64,000 nucleotides of DNA from Micromonospora nigra (GTDB taxonomy: Bacteria > Actinomycetota > Actinomycetes > Mycobacteriales > Micromonosporaceae), in the NCBI RefSeq assembly GCF_900091585.1, contig NZ_FMHT01000003.1:3897501-3961500 (forward strand), given 5' to 3'. Positions within the stretch are counted from its first letter, which is position 1. Each line of letters opens with the position of its first letter. Under the pieces are notes generated by a model. It was given only the letters and a program-made list of their open reading frames with translations. It made no database searches and had not been told where the DNA came from. The position numbers and the translations under genes are program-made. This document shows positions 1 through 10,399 of the stretch, piece after piece.

Positions 1-34
1 GACGGCAGGTGGGGCCGGGCCGGAATCCCGGCCG

Positions 35-1288
35 ATGGACCTGCTGCGCTTCGCCACCGCCGGTAGCGTCGACGACGGCAAGTCGACCCTCATCGGTCGG
101 CTGCTGTACGACACGAAGTCGCTGTTCACCGACCAGTTGGCCGCGGTGGAGGCGGTCAGCGCGGCCCGGGGCGACGAGTACACGAACCTGGCGCTGCTGA
201 CCGACGGCCTGCGTGCCGAGCGGGAGCAGGGCATCACCATCGACGTGGCGTACCGCTACTTCGCCACCCCCCGGCGCAAGTTCATCATCGCCGACACCCC
301 CGGGCACATCCAGTACACCCGGAACATGGTGACCGGAGCGTCCACCGCCGACCTGGCGTTGATCCTGGTCGACGCCCGCAAGGGCCTGGTGGAGCAGTCC
401 CGGCGGCACGCGTTCCTCTGCTCGCTGCTGCGGGTTCCGCACCTGGTGCTGTGCGTCAACAAGATGGATCTGGTCGACTGGTCGCAGGAGGTCTTCGAGC
501 GGATCGCCGACGAGTTCGCGGCGTTCGCGGCGAAACTCGACGTGCCGGATCTGACGGTGGTGCCGATCTCGGCGCTGAAGGGCGACAACATCGTCACCCG
601 CTCGGAGAACATGCCCTGGTACGAGGGCCCGTCGCTGCTGCACCACCTGGAGCGGGTGCACATCGCCTCCGACCGGAACCTGGTCGACGTGCGGTTCCCG
701 GTCCAGTACGTGATCCGGCCGCAGTCGACCACGGTCACCGACTATCGCGGCTACGCGGGCCAGGTGGCTTCCGGCGTGCTCAAGCCGGATGACGAGGTGA
801 TGGTGCTGCCGTCGGGCTTCACCAGCCGGATCGCGGCGGTGGAGACGGCTGACGGCCCGGTGGCCGAGGCGTTCCCGCCGATGTCGGTGACGGTTCGGCT
901 GACCGACGAGATCGACATCTCGCGGGGCGACATGATCTGCCGGCCGAACAACTCCCCGTCGGTGTCGCAGGACATCGAGGCGATGGTCTGCTGGATGGAC
1001 GAGACGCGCCCGTTGCAGGTCGGCGGCAAGTACGCGATCAAGCACACCACCCGGTCGGCGCGGGCGATCGTCCGTGGGCTGCACTACCGCCTGGACATCA
1101 ACACCCTGCACCGGGACGAGGCGGCGGGCGAGCTGAAGCTCAACGAGATCGGCCGGGTGCGGCTGCGCACCACGGTGCCGCTGCTGGCTGACGAGTACCG
1201 CCGCAACCGCACCACCGGCGGTTTCGTGATCATCGACGAGTCCACCAACCGTACGGTCGGGGCCGGCATGATCGTCGAGGCCGCCTGA
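35..1288 (+). CDS. cysN: sulfate adenylyltransferase subunit 1 (CysN), possibly 5'-partial
   Basis: GTPase subunit of ATP sulfurylase, which with CysD makes adenosine 5'-phosphosulfate from ATP and sulfate in the cytoplasm. The translated protein shows an elongation-factor-like GTPase core: P-loop GSVDDGKST near residues 10-18, switch motif DTPGH near residue 88 and the guanine-specificity motif NKMD near residue 143, followed by EF-Tu-like beta-barrel domains. At about 417 residues it is a CysN without a fused APS kinase (CysC) domain. The frame is open upstream to the window edge, so the ATG at 35 may be internal and the true start may lie outside. CysD would be expected just upstream. A strong hairpin follows directly. 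Confidence 0.93.
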   Translation: MDLLRFATAGSVDDGKSTLIGRLLYDTKSLFTDQLAAVEAVSAARGDEYTNLALLTDGLRAEREQGITIDVAYRYFATPRRKFIIADTPGHIQYTRNMVTGASTADLALILVDARKGLVEQSRRHAFLCSLLRVPHLVLCVNKMDLVDWSQEVFERIADEFAAFAAKLDVPDLTVVPISALKGDNIVTRSENMPWYEGPSLLHHLERVHIASDRNLVDVRFPVQYVIRPQSTTVTDYRGYAGQVASGVLKPDDEVMVLPSGFTSRIAAVETADGPVAEAFPPMSVTVRLTDEIDISRGDMICRPNNSPSVSQDIEAMVCWMDETRPLQVGGKYAIKHTTRSARAIVRGLHYRLDINTLHRDEAAGELKLNEIGRVRLRTTVPLLADEYRRNRTTGGFVIIDESTNRTVGAGMIVEAA

Positions 1289-1318
1289 CAGCCGCCCCGG
1301 GTCACCCCGGGGCGGCTG
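1289..1318. terminator. bidirectional intrinsic-type hairpin between cysN and galK
   Basis: A perfect 13-bp inverted repeat (arms 1289-1301 and 1306-1318, arm CAGCCGCCCCGGG) with a 4-base TCAC loop starts at the base after the cysN stop codon and ends 6 bases before the galK stop on the other strand. It sits between convergent genes and can serve both. It has no long T tract, which is usual for terminators in high-GC actinobacteria. Confidence 0.75.
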
Positions 1319-1324
1319 CGCGGG

Positions 1325-2578
1325 TCAGTCCAGACGGGTGACCCCGCCGGACGGGCGGACCGTGACGTGGCCCGGGGCGGTGAAGCCCCGCCGCGCGTAG
1401 GCGGCCGTGACGGCCGCCGCCACCGGGTCGGCCCCGTCGGCGTCGACCAGCGCCAGCACGCAGCCGCCGAATCCGCCACCGGTCATCCGGGCTCCCCACG
1501 CCCCGGCTGCCAGCGCCGCCTCGACCGCGGTGTCGATCTCCGGAACGGTGATCTCGAAGTCGTCCCGCATCGAGGCGTGCGAGGCGGTGAGCAGGGGCCC
1601 GACCTCCCGCACCCGGCCGGCGCGCAGCAGGGCCACCGTGTCGAGGACCCGCTGGTTCTCGGCGACGACGTGCCGTACGCGGCGGCGGATCTCGTCGTCG
1701 GGCAGCCGCTCCCACGCCTCGGTGAGGCCGTCGGCGGGCACGTCGCGCAGAGCCGCGACCCCGAGCAGCGCGGCGGCCTGCTCGCAGGACGCCCGCCGGG
1801 AGGCGTACTCGCCGTCGGCGTGGCGGTGCGGGGCGCGGCTGTCGACCACCAGCACGGCGAGCCCGGCTGCGTCGAGATCGAACGGGATGTGCTCCACGGA
1901 CTCGTCCCGGCAGTCGAGGAAGAGGGCGTGGCCGGCGCGGCACCGGATCACGGCCGACTGGTCCATGATCCCGGTCGGTGCCCCGACGTAGTCGTTCTCG
2001 GCCCGCTGGGCGAGCCGGGGCTGCTGTTCCGCCGGCAGGTCGAGCCCGCCCAGGTCGACGAGTGCGGCCAGCACCGCCGCCTCCAGCGCGGCGGAGGAGG
2101 ACAGGCCGGAGCCGAGCGGCACGTCGGAGGCGACCGCCAGCCGGGCACCGGGCAACCGGTGACCGGCCGCCCGCAGCGCCCAGACCACCCCGGCGACGTA
2201 CGCCGCCCAGCCGCCGACGCGGCCCGGCTCGCTGGCGTCGGCAGCGGTGAAGGTGACCGCCTCGCCGGACAGCTCGGACCAGACGGTCCACTGGTCGTCG
2301 GGCCCGGGCGCGGCGGCGACGACGGTGCGCAGGGGCAGCGCGAAGGGCAGCACGAAGCCGTCGTTGTAGTCGGTGTGTTCGCCGATCAGGTTGGCCCGGC
2401 CGGGAGCCGCCCAGCGGCCGGTGGGCTCGCCGGCGTACCGGCTGCGGAAGCCGACGGTGGCGCGGTCCGCGACGTCGCCGGGTGGTGCCGAGGCGGCGAC
2501 GCGGGCCGCCGGTGCCGGTGTGTCGGGGCGGTCGGCCGGGGCGGCGGGACTGCCGGCCGGGGCGGCGGGGCCGGTCAT
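1325..2578 (-). CDS. galK: galactokinase
   Basis: Phosphorylates galactose to galactose-1-phosphate in the Leloir pathway. GHMP-kinase features are clear: the galactokinase signature GRANLIGEHTDYNDG near residues 60-74, the ATP-binding loop PLGSGLSSSAA near 154-164 and the C-terminal glycine-rich segment GARMTGGGFGGC. The ATG at 2578 was chosen because it forms an ATGA overlap with the galE stop; an in-frame start 12 codons further upstream lies inside galE. The first 40 residues are Ala/Pro-rich and not part of the kinase fold. It is the second gene of a galE-galK pair; galT is not present in this window. Confidence 0.93.
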   Translation of the reverse strand: MTGPAAPAGSPAAPADRPDTPAPAARVAASAPPGDVADRATVGFRSRYAGEPTGRWAAPGRANLIGEHTDYNDGFVLPFALPLRTVVAAAPGPDDQWTVWSELSGEAVTFTAADASEPGRVGGWAAYVAGVVWALRAAGHRLPGARLAVASDVPLGSGLSSSAALEAAVLAALVDLGGLDLPAEQQPRLAQRAENDYVGAPTGIMDQSAVIRCRAGHALFLDCRDESVEHIPFDLDAAGLAVLVVDSRAPHRHADGEYASRRASCEQAAALLGVAALRDVPADGLTEAWERLPDDEIRRRVRHVVAENQRVLDTVALLRAGRVREVGPLLTASHASMRDDFEITVPEIDTAVEAALAAGAWGARMTGGGFGGCVLALVDADGADPVAAAVTAAYARRGFTAPGHVTVRPSGGVTRLD

Positions 2579-3558
2579 GACCGCCCCAGGAGGTGGGTGC
2601 GGTAGAAGGTCCACGCGTCGCCGACCATGTCGTGCAGGGTCGGCTTCTCGGGCGTCCAGCCCAGCCCGGTGCGGGCGAGCGCGGCGGAGGCGACCAGTTC
2701 GGCGGGGTCGCCGTCGCGACGAGGTGCGATCTCCACGGGCACCGGCTCGCCGGTGACCTCGCGGACGACGTCGATGACCTGGCGGTTGGTGAAGCCGTTG
2801 CCGTTGCCCAGGTTGTAGATGCGGTGCTGGCCGGGCGTGGCCGCGTCGAGGGCGAGCAGGTGGGCCCGGGCCAGGTCGGCCACGTGGATGTAGTCGCGGA
2901 CGCAGGTGCCGTCGACGGTGGGGTAGTCGTCGCCGAAGAGTTGGAGTTTCTCCCGCCGGCCGGCGGCCACCTCCAGGGCGATGGGGATGAGGTGGGTCTC
3001 CGGGTCGTGCCGCTCGCCGAGGGCGACCCGGCCGGTCAGGTAGGCCCCGGCGACGTTGAAGTAGCGCAGCGAGACCGCTGCGAGCCCGTGCCCGACGGCC
3101 TCGGAGGTGAGTGCCATGTCGACGGCCAGCTTGGTGGCGCCGTACGTGTTGGTGGGGGCCTTGACCGCCGTCTCGGGGATCGGCAGTTCGGTGGGGTTGC
3201 CGTAGACGGCGGCGGTGGAGGAGAAGATCAGTTTCGGCACTGCGGCGGCGCGCACCGCGTCGAGCAGGGCCAGGGTGCCGACGGTGTTGGTGTGCCAGTA
3301 GAGCTCCGGCCTGACCATCGACTCACCGGCGGCGATCAGCGCGGCGCAGTGCAGCACGCCGTCGAAGCCGGCGTCGGGGGTGAGCACCCGTGCGGCGTCG
3401 TGGATCCCGGCCTCGACGTGCGTGGCGTCGGGGGCGAGCGCCTCGCGGTGGCCGGTGCGCAGGTCGTCGAGGACGACGACCTCGTGGCCGGCGTCGAGCA
3501 GCATCCGGGTCACCACACTGCCGATGAACCCGGCACCGCCGGTGACGAGCAGTTTCAC
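2575..3558 (-). CDS. galE: UDP-glucose 4-epimerase
   Basis: Interconverts UDP-galactose and UDP-glucose. It is a short-chain dehydrogenase-type protein of 327 residues, the usual GalE length, with the N-terminal NAD-binding motif TGGAGFIG at residues 6-13, the SSTAAVYG strand carrying the catalytic Ser/Thr and the YGATK catalytic Tyr-Lys motif. The GTG start at 3558 was chosen because AAGGAGA lies 4-5 bases upstream and the first residues then read MKLLVTGGAGFIG; the open frame continues much further upstream but without similarity to the family. Its stop overlaps the galK start (ATGA), suggesting translational coupling. Confidence 0.95.
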   Translation of the reverse strand: MKLLVTGGAGFIGSVVTRMLLDAGHEVVVLDDLRTGHREALAPDATHVEAGIHDAARVLTPDAGFDGVLHCAALIAAGESMVRPELYWHTNTVGTLALLDAVRAAAVPKLIFSSTAAVYGNPTELPIPETAVKAPTNTYGATKLAVDMALTSEAVGHGLAAVSLRYFNVAGAYLTGRVALGERHDPETHLIPIALEVAAGRREKLQLFGDDYPTVDGTCVRDYIHVADLARAHLLALDAATPGQHRIYNLGNGNGFTNRQVIDVVREVTGEPVPVEIAPRRDGDPAELVASAALARTGLGWTPEKPTLHDMVGDAWTFYRTHLLGRS

Positions 3559-3712
3559 GGTTGTCTCCTTCTCCACGGGCCCGGTGGTCACCCTATGGTG
3601 ACGACGGGTGGCCACGCGTACCCTCAGCCCGCCATCATCCCACCATGAAACACCAACTATGAACAGAGTCGAACATCCGCAGCGCTGCCCAGCGCTGTCT
3701 ACCATCTCTGTC

Positions 3713-4786
3713 ATGGGCACAGACGGTCGCCCCCGGCTCCGCCGCCGCTCCCGGAGCAGACTCCGGCACGAGCCCGGGCCGGTGGCCCGCGTGGTCGCCC
3801 GGGTGGTGGTACGGGCCGCCGACGCCGCCACCCGACTGGTGACCCACCTGCTGCGGGCCGGGCCGGCGGCCGGCCGGGAGCGGATCAGCGAGGCCGAGCT
3901 ACGCGACCTCGTCGCCGCCAACACCCTGCTCGACCCCGTCGAACGGGGCATCATCGACGAGGTGCTGGTCGCCGGTGCCAGCCTCGTGCGTGAGGTGATG
4001 ATGCCCCGCACCGAGGTCGTCTTCCTCTCCGCCGGGCTGACCATCGCCGAGGCCCGGCGGGTGGTCCGGGAGGCCACCCACACCCGCTACCCGGTCGCCG
4101 ACGGCACGCACGACGACGTCGTCGGGTTCGTGCACCTGCGGGACGTGCTGCTCCGCCCCGACACCGACCCGCGCACCACCGTCGGGGAGCTGACCCGCGA
4201 GGTCAAGCGGCTGCCCGGCAGCAAGCGGGTGCTGGCCGCGCTGAGCGAGATGCGCCGCGAGCGGCACCACCTGGCCGTGGTGGTCGACGAGTACGGCGGC
4301 ACCGCCGGCATCGTCACGCTGGAGGACCTGATCGAGGAGCTGATCGGGGAGATCCACGACGAGTACGACACCGCCGAGGAACCCGCCCACGCGGGTCTGC
4401 CCGCCGTGGTGGACGGTCGGCTCAACCTCGCCGACTTCGCCGAACGCACCGGCGTGAGCCTGCCGGTCGGCCCGTACGAGACGGTCGCCGGGTACGTCAT
4501 GGCGGCGCTCGGCCGGCTGCCGGTGGCCGGCGACGAGGTGGCGGTGGCCGGTGAACCCGCCGGGGCCGGGGGCGAGTCGGCAACCGGGTGGTCGCTGCGG
4601 GTGCTGGCCCTCGACGGGCGGCGGGTGGCCCGGCTCGCGGTCACCGCCGGCCGGCTGCCCGAGCAGCGCACCGTACCGCCACCGGCGGCGGGCCGGGCGA
4701 CAGGCGCCCGCCGCGGGGCGGCGGGCCGGGCGGGTCGCGCCCGCCCCGAGGCGACGGTGCGGGCGCGATCCGCCGGCCCGTCATGA
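3713..4786 (+). CDS. CBS-pair, CorC/HlyC-type 'hemolysin family' protein without membrane domain
   Basis: A protein of about 357 residues with two CBS motifs (from around MMPRTEVVFL to the DEYGGTAGIVTLEDL segment) followed by a CorC/HlyC-type domain (roughly residues 225-300). CBS pairs bind adenine nucleotides, and relatives are linked to magnesium or cobalt efflux. The CNNM/DUF21 membrane domain seen in many family members is absent, so this resembles soluble CorC. Both the first 40 and the last 40 residues are Arg/Ala-rich and probably disordered. The ATG at 3713 is preferred to more upstream frames because homology begins shortly after it. The gene is divergent from galE across a region of about 150 bases. 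Confidence 0.8.
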   Translation: MGTDGRPRLRRRSRSRLRHEPGPVARVVARVVVRAADAATRLVTHLLRAGPAAGRERISEAELRDLVAANTLLDPVERGIIDEVLVAGASLVREVMMPRTEVVFLSAGLTIAEARRVVREATHTRYPVADGTHDDVVGFVHLRDVLLRPDTDPRTTVGELTREVKRLPGSKRVLAALSEMRRERHHLAVVVDEYGGTAGIVTLEDLIEELIGEIHDEYDTAEEPAHAGLPAVVDGRLNLADFAERTGVSLPVGPYETVAGYVMAALGRLPVAGDEVAVAGEPAGAGGESATGWSLRVLALDGRRVARLAVTAGRLPEQRTVPPPAAGRATGARRGAAGRAGRARPEATVRARSAGPS

Positions 4787-6449
<1,663 letters not shown>

Positions 6450-6517
6450 GCGGTCCCGGTCCGGCTGTGCCGGGGTTACGCACGCGGCGACGACGACGGA
6501 TCGGCGAGGATGACGAC

Positions 6518-7441
6518 GTGAACCTCCTGGGTCGGGTGACGACGGGCATCGACCGCCGACTGAAGGCCGCCCGCCGCCGCTCCCCGGCCTTCAGCCACCT
6601 GTGGCGCGCCGTCGAGCTGTACGCCGACCTGCTCGGTGCCCGGCTCGCGGCGGCCATCGCCTACTACGGGTTCTTCGCGGTGTTCGCGCTGGCACTGGTC
6701 GCGTACTCGATCTTCGGCGCGATCCTGGAGGACAACGACGAGGTCAGCGCCGCCGCCGCGGACTTCCTGGAGGAGAACCTCCCCTTCATCGACCCGGCGC
6801 AGGTGGCCGAGAGCAGCGGCACGGTCGGGGTGGTCGGCCTGGTCATCCTGGTCTTCACCGGGATCGGCTGGGTGGAGGCGATCCGCTCCTCGCAACGCCT
6901 GATGTACGGCCTCAACCAGCAGCCGGGCAACCTGGTGGTCCGCCGCCTGGTCGACCTCGGCGTGCTGGTCGTCTTCTTCGTGCTGCTCGGGATCTCGGTG
7001 GCCGCCGTCGACACGCTGGAGTCGCTGCTGCGGTTCCTGCTGCGCAGCACCGGCTCGATCGGGCTGACCACGGTCAGCGCGGCGCTCAGCGTGCTGGTCA
7101 ACGCGGTGCTCGCCACCCTGCTGCTGGTCGCGGTGCCCCGGCTGCGGATGAGCCGGGTCCGGCTGCGCCCCGTGGTGCTGCTGGTCGCGGTGGGCATCAC
7201 GCTGCTCAACACGGTCGGACGGTTCTACGTGGTACGCACCGAGCGGAACCCGGCGTACACGGTGGTGGCCGGCGCGGTGGGCCTGCTGCTCTACCTCTAC
7301 CTGCTGAACCAGTTGGTGCTCTTCGGCGCGGCGCTCGCCGCGACCAGCCACCGCGGCCGGGTGGTGGACCTCGCCGAGCAGCCGACCCCGCGCGATCTCG
7401 ACGTGGACACCGGTCCGGGCACCCCGGGCGGCGCCGGGTGA
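6518..7441 (+). CDS. YihY/BrkB family inner-membrane protein
   Basis: A 307-residue integral membrane protein with about six hydrophobic segments, including AIAYYGFFAVFALALVAYS early, VVGLVILVFTGIG, LVVFFVLLGISVAAV and LLLYLYLLNQLVLFGAALA near the end. This is the YihY/virulence factor BrkB (formerly RNase BN) fold; a transport or envelope role is assumed for the family but no substrate is established. The GTG at 6518, preceded by GCGAGGA, is chosen because the sequence becomes family-like from MNLLGRV. The cytosolic C-terminus is polar. The downstream GntR-type gene starts 20 bases after its stop. Confidence 0.85.
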   Translation: MNLLGRVTTGIDRRLKAARRRSPAFSHLWRAVELYADLLGARLAAAIAYYGFFAVFALALVAYSIFGAILEDNDEVSAAAADFLEENLPFIDPAQVAESSGTVGVVGLVILVFTGIGWVEAIRSSQRLMYGLNQQPGNLVVRRLVDLGVLVVFFVLLGISVAAVDTLESLLRFLLRSTGSIGLTTVSAALSVLVNAVLATLLLVAVPRLRMSRVRLRPVVLLVAVGITLLNTVGRFYVVRTERNPAYTVVAGAVGLLLYLYLLNQLVLFGAALAATSHRGRVVDLAEQPTPRDLDVDTGPGTPGGAG

Positions 7442-7461
7442 GGGAGGACGGGGGAGGTGTC

Positions 7462-7836
7462 GTGCTGATCCCGGTCGACCCGGCGTCGCCGGTGCCGCCG
7501 TACGAACAGGTGCGCGGCCAACTCGCGGAACAGGTGGGCGACGGCCGGCTGCCGGTCGGCACCCGGCTGCCCCCGGTGCGGCAGCTCGCGGCGGATCTGG
7601 GTCTGGCGGTGAACACCGTGGCCCGCGCCTACCGCGAGTTGGAGGCCGCCGGGCTGCTGGAGACCCGGGGCCGGCACGGCACGTTCGTCGCCCCCGGCCG
7701 CGACGACGCCGTCGACCGCCTCCAGCGCGCGGCGGTGGCCTACGCCGCCGAGGCGATCCGTCTCGGCGTGCCGTCGGACACGGCCCTGTCCCTGGTCCGC
7801 GCAGCCCTGGCCGCCCCACCTCCGCCCCCGCGGTAG
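7462..7836 (+). CDS. GntR family transcriptional regulator, short YtrA type
   Basis: A 124-residue protein with an N-terminal winged helix-turn-helix: PPYEQVRGQL, then LPPVRQLAADLGLAVNTVARAYRELEAAG and the wing LLETRGRHGTFV, all within residues 10-75. It lacks a ligand-binding domain and has only a short helical C-terminus, as in the YtrA subfamily, whose members usually repress neighbouring membrane-protein genes. The GTG start at 7462 has GGGGAGG 4-5 bases upstream. The BrkB-like gene immediately upstream is the most likely cotranscribed partner. Confidence 0.9.
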   Translation: MLIPVDPASPVPPYEQVRGQLAEQVGDGRLPVGTRLPPVRQLAADLGLAVNTVARAYRELEAAGLLETRGRHGTFVAPGRDDAVDRLQRAAVAYAAEAIRLGVPSDTALSLVRAALAAPPPPPR

Positions 7837-7860
7837 GGCGGGTCTCCCGAGCACCCGCCG

Positions 7861-7955
7861 GCTGCTGCCGACCGGGACGCCTCGCGCTGCTGCCGACCGG
7901 GACGACTCGCGGCCCCTGCCGGCCGGCGACGACCTGCGGCCCCTGCCGGCCGGGG
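7861..7955. repeat. degenerate tandem repeat, four copies of about 25-27 bases
   Basis: Two 25-base copies at 7861-7885 and 7886-7910 differ at one base. Two more diverged copies follow at 7911-7937 and from 7938, sharing the core CTGCCGRCCGG. The array fills the gap between the GntR gene and the next hypothetical gene and encodes nothing convincing in any frame. Confidence 0.7.
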
Positions 7956-8017
7956 CGTTGCCCGGCGGCGTTGGCGGTTCGGGCGTGGCCGGTCGGGCGA
8001 CGGGCCAGGATGGGAAC

Positions 8018-8599
8018 GTGGGGGCACTCGTGACGTTGGACCTGCCGGAAGACTCGCCGATGCACGACCTGCCGTGGATCATCACCTTCGGCCCGCTGGG
8101 TGACGTCGACGAGTGGGAGCCGGTGGTCTGCGGCCCCTACGAGCGGGGGCACGCGCTGTCGCTGGCCGAGGCGGTGGTGGCCGAGGAGCAGTTGATGGCG
8201 GTGGTGGAACCGATGCTGCCGGCGGTCTCCGCGGATCAGGTGCGGGGTGAGATCGCCGCGGCGCGGACCGCGGCGCGGGACGAGGCGGCCCGGGCGGAGC
8301 AGGCCGACCTCTACGGCGACTTCGAGGACGTGCGGGACGAGGAGTTGGCGGACTCCGCCGCCCGTGCGGAGCACCCGCCGCAGCCACGGGCCGCGCCGAG
8401 TGAGGCGGAGCTGCGGGCCGGGTTCGCCCGGATCGCCGAGCTGCTGACCGGCGAGCAGGTCGGCGGGCCGGAGGATGGCGGCCGGCGCCCGGGAGATCGG
8501 ATTCTCCCGGGCGCCAGCGCCACCTCGCCCCCCACCACAAGGGGTCGGCAGGTCGGTCGCCCGGCGGCGCGGAGCACGCCGGACGACCAGGTTTCGTGA
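8018..8599 (+). CDS. hypothetical protein, Glu/Ala-rich
   Basis: About 193 residues. The N-terminal part (MHDLPWIITFGPLG, then EPVVCGPYERGHALSLAEAVVA) looks like a small folded domain; residues 70-120 are acidic and helical. The GTG at 8018 is chosen because AGGA lies 7 bases upstream; a second GTG at 8030 is possible. I do not recognise a characterised family. From about residue 155 onward the protein is read through a strong hairpin and becomes Gly/Arg/Pro-rich, so the C-terminal 40 residues look like translated intergenic sequence, as if an ancestral stop had been lost. It converges on the GH13 gene, with 12 bases between the two stops. Confidence 0.6.
   Translation: MGALVTLDLPEDSPMHDLPWIITFGPLGDVDEWEPVVCGPYERGHALSLAEAVVAEEQLMAVVEPMLPAVSADQVRGEIAAARTAARDEAARAEQADLYGDFEDVRDEELADSAARAEHPPQPRAAPSEAELRAGFARIAELLTGEQVGGPEDGGRRPGDRILPGASATSPPTTRGRQVGRPAARSTPDDQVS
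8484..8515. terminator. 13-bp perfect hairpin inside the 3' end of the hypothetical gene
   Basis: Arms GGCGCCCGGGAGA (8484-8496) and its exact complement (8503-8515) enclose a 6-base loop. This is as strong as the intergenic terminators elsewhere in the window, yet it lies about 85 bases before the stop codon of the overlapping open frame. It also lies just downstream of the GH13 stop on the minus strand, so it may serve that gene. Confidence 0.6.
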
Positions 8600-8611
8600 C
8601 GAGTCACCCGG

Positions 8612-10243
8612 TCAGTGCCGGGCGAACCAGGCGGCCGAGTCGACCGGGAGCAGGTGGGCGGCGCCCTGGTCGGTGAGGGCCGCGCTGGCGACGACCGGTT
8701 CGCCGTACCCGTCGATCAGGACCGGCGCACCGCTGATGTTGACCACGCAGGTCAGCACGGCGTCGCCGGCGGAGCGGCTGAAGGCGAGCACACCGGGCTC
8801 GGTCTCCAGCCAGGTGATGGTGCCCGTGCCGGCCAGCGCGGGGTGCGTGTGGCGGATCCGCAGCGCCGCCCGGTAGAGCTCCAGGGTGGAGCCGGGGACG
8901 CCGGTCTGGGCGGCCACCGAGAGGGCCCGCCAGGTCGCGGGGGCCGGCAGCCAGCTCAGCTCGCTGCCCTCCGGGCCGAAGCCGTACGGGGCCAGCTCGC
9001 CACTCCACGGGATCGGCACCCGGCAGCCGTCCCGGCTCTCGCCGGTGCGCAGGAACGCCGGGTCCTGGCGCAGCTCGTCGGGGAGTTCCAGCACCTCGGG
9101 CAGGCCCAGTTCCTCGCCCTGGTAGAGGTAGGCGCAGCCGGGCAGGGCCAGCATCAGCAGGGCGGCGGCCCGGGCGCGGCGCAACCCGACCTCGCCGTCG
9201 CCGTAGCGGGTGACGTGCCGCTGTCGGTCGTGGTTGGACAGCACCCAGGTGGTCGGCGCGCCGACGATGGTCGACTCGGCGAGCGCGGTGTCGATGACCT
9301 TGCGGAAGGAGTCGGCCGACCACGTGGCGTCGAGGAAGTCGAAGCTGAACGCCTGGTGCAGCTCGTCGGGGCCGATGTAGCGGGCCAGTCGCTGCGGGGT
9401 CTCGGCCCACGCCTCGGCGACGGCCATCCGGCCGCCGGGGTAGCTGTCCAGGATCGGCCGCCAGGCGCGGTAGATGTCGTGCACCTCGTCCTGGTCGAAG
9501 TAGGGCAGCCGGCCCTTGCCGAGCAGCTCCGACTGGCGCTGGCCGGTGGTCATCGAGTTGAAGCCGACGTCCGGCAGGCCCTCGGCCTTGATCATGCCGT
9601 GGGCCACGTCGATGCGGAACCCGTCGACGCCCCGGTCGAGCCAGAAGCGGAGCACGTCCTCGAACTCGGCGCGCACCTCGGGGTGACGCCAGTTCAGGTC
9701 GGGCTGGGCGGGGTCGAACAGGTGCAGGTACCACTGGCCGTCGGGCAGCCTGGTCCAGGCGGGGCCGCCGAAGATGCTCTCCCAGTCGTTGGGCGGCAGC
9801 TCGCCGTCGTCGCCGCGGCCGTCGGCGAAGATGTAGCGCGCCCGCTCGGGGGAGCCGGGGGCGGCGGCGAGGGCGGCGGCGAACCACGGGTGCGCGCTGG
9901 AGGTGTGGTTCGGCACGATGTCGACGATGATCCGCAGGCCGAGCGCGTGGGCGTCGGTGATCATCGCGTCGAAGTCGGTGAGGGTGCCGAACATCGGGTC
10001 GACGTCGCGGTAGTCGGCGACGTCGTAGCCTCCGTCGATCATGGGGGAGGTGTAGAAGGGGGTCAGCCACAGGGCGTCCACCCCGAGGTCACGCAGGTAC
10101 GGCAGGCGCTCCCGGATGCCCGCCAGGTCGCCCGTGCCGTCGCCGTTGCTGTCGGCGAAGCTGCGGACGTAGACCTGGTAGACGACCGCGGACCGCCACC
10201 AGTCGGCGTCGGAGATCGGCGGCGTGGCGGTGCTGACGGTCAT
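8612..10243 (-). CDS. GH13 alpha-glucosidase / oligo-1,6-glucosidase-like
   Basis: A 543-residue cytoplasmic glycoside hydrolase of family 13 (no signal peptide), predicted to release glucose from malto- or isomalto-oligosaccharides. Family features in order: VVYQVYVRSFADSNGDGTGD near the N-terminus, VDIVPNHTS, nucleophile Asp in GFRIDVAHG (near residue 212), acid/base Glu in AEAW (near 276) and the third carboxylate in SNHD (near 338). The start MTVSTATPP at 10243 fits the family. It is separated from the LacI-family gene by about 155 bases that contain a perfect palindrome, and forms a maltodextrin-use locus with malEFG and the second GH13 gene. Confidence 0.92.
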   Translation of the reverse strand: MTVSTATPPISDADWWRSAVVYQVYVRSFADSNGDGTGDLAGIRERLPYLRDLGVDALWLTPFYTSPMIDGGYDVADYRDVDPMFGTLTDFDAMITDAHALGLRIIVDIVPNHTSSAHPWFAAALAAAPGSPERARYIFADGRGDDGELPPNDWESIFGGPAWTRLPDGQWYLHLFDPAQPDLNWRHPEVRAEFEDVLRFWLDRGVDGFRIDVAHGMIKAEGLPDVGFNSMTTGQRQSELLGKGRLPYFDQDEVHDIYRAWRPILDSYPGGRMAVAEAWAETPQRLARYIGPDELHQAFSFDFLDATWSADSFRKVIDTALAESTIVGAPTTWVLSNHDRQRHVTRYGDGEVGLRRARAAALLMLALPGCAYLYQGEELGLPEVLELPDELRQDPAFLRTGESRDGCRVPIPWSGELAPYGFGPEGSELSWLPAPATWRALSVAAQTGVPGSTLELYRAALRIRHTHPALAGTGTITWLETEPGVLAFSRSAGDAVLTCVVNISGAPVLIDGYGEPVVASAALTDQGAAHLLPVDSAAWFARH

Positions 10244-10354
10244 CGGTGACTACCCCGTTCTGTGGCGCGGGACGGCGGCACCCGCGCGGTACGGGTGAGG
10301 GGAGCGCGGGTGTGACCAGAAGGATGCCGCCCGGGTGCTGCAAGAGTCAAGCAG

Positions 10355-10368
10355 TTCTTGCGCAAGAA
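10355..10368. promoter_or_regulatory. palindromic operator candidate for the LacI/MalR regulator
   Basis: TTCTTGCGCAAGAA is a perfect 14-bp palindrome with a central CG, the architecture expected of a LacI-family operator. It lies about 110 bases upstream of the GH13 start, between that gene and the regulator's stop. Half-sites with the same TTCTTGCG core recur upstream of malE. Confidence 0.7.
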
Positions 10369-10399
10369 GCGTCGGCGGCTGCTGCGGGTGCGGGCTGAC

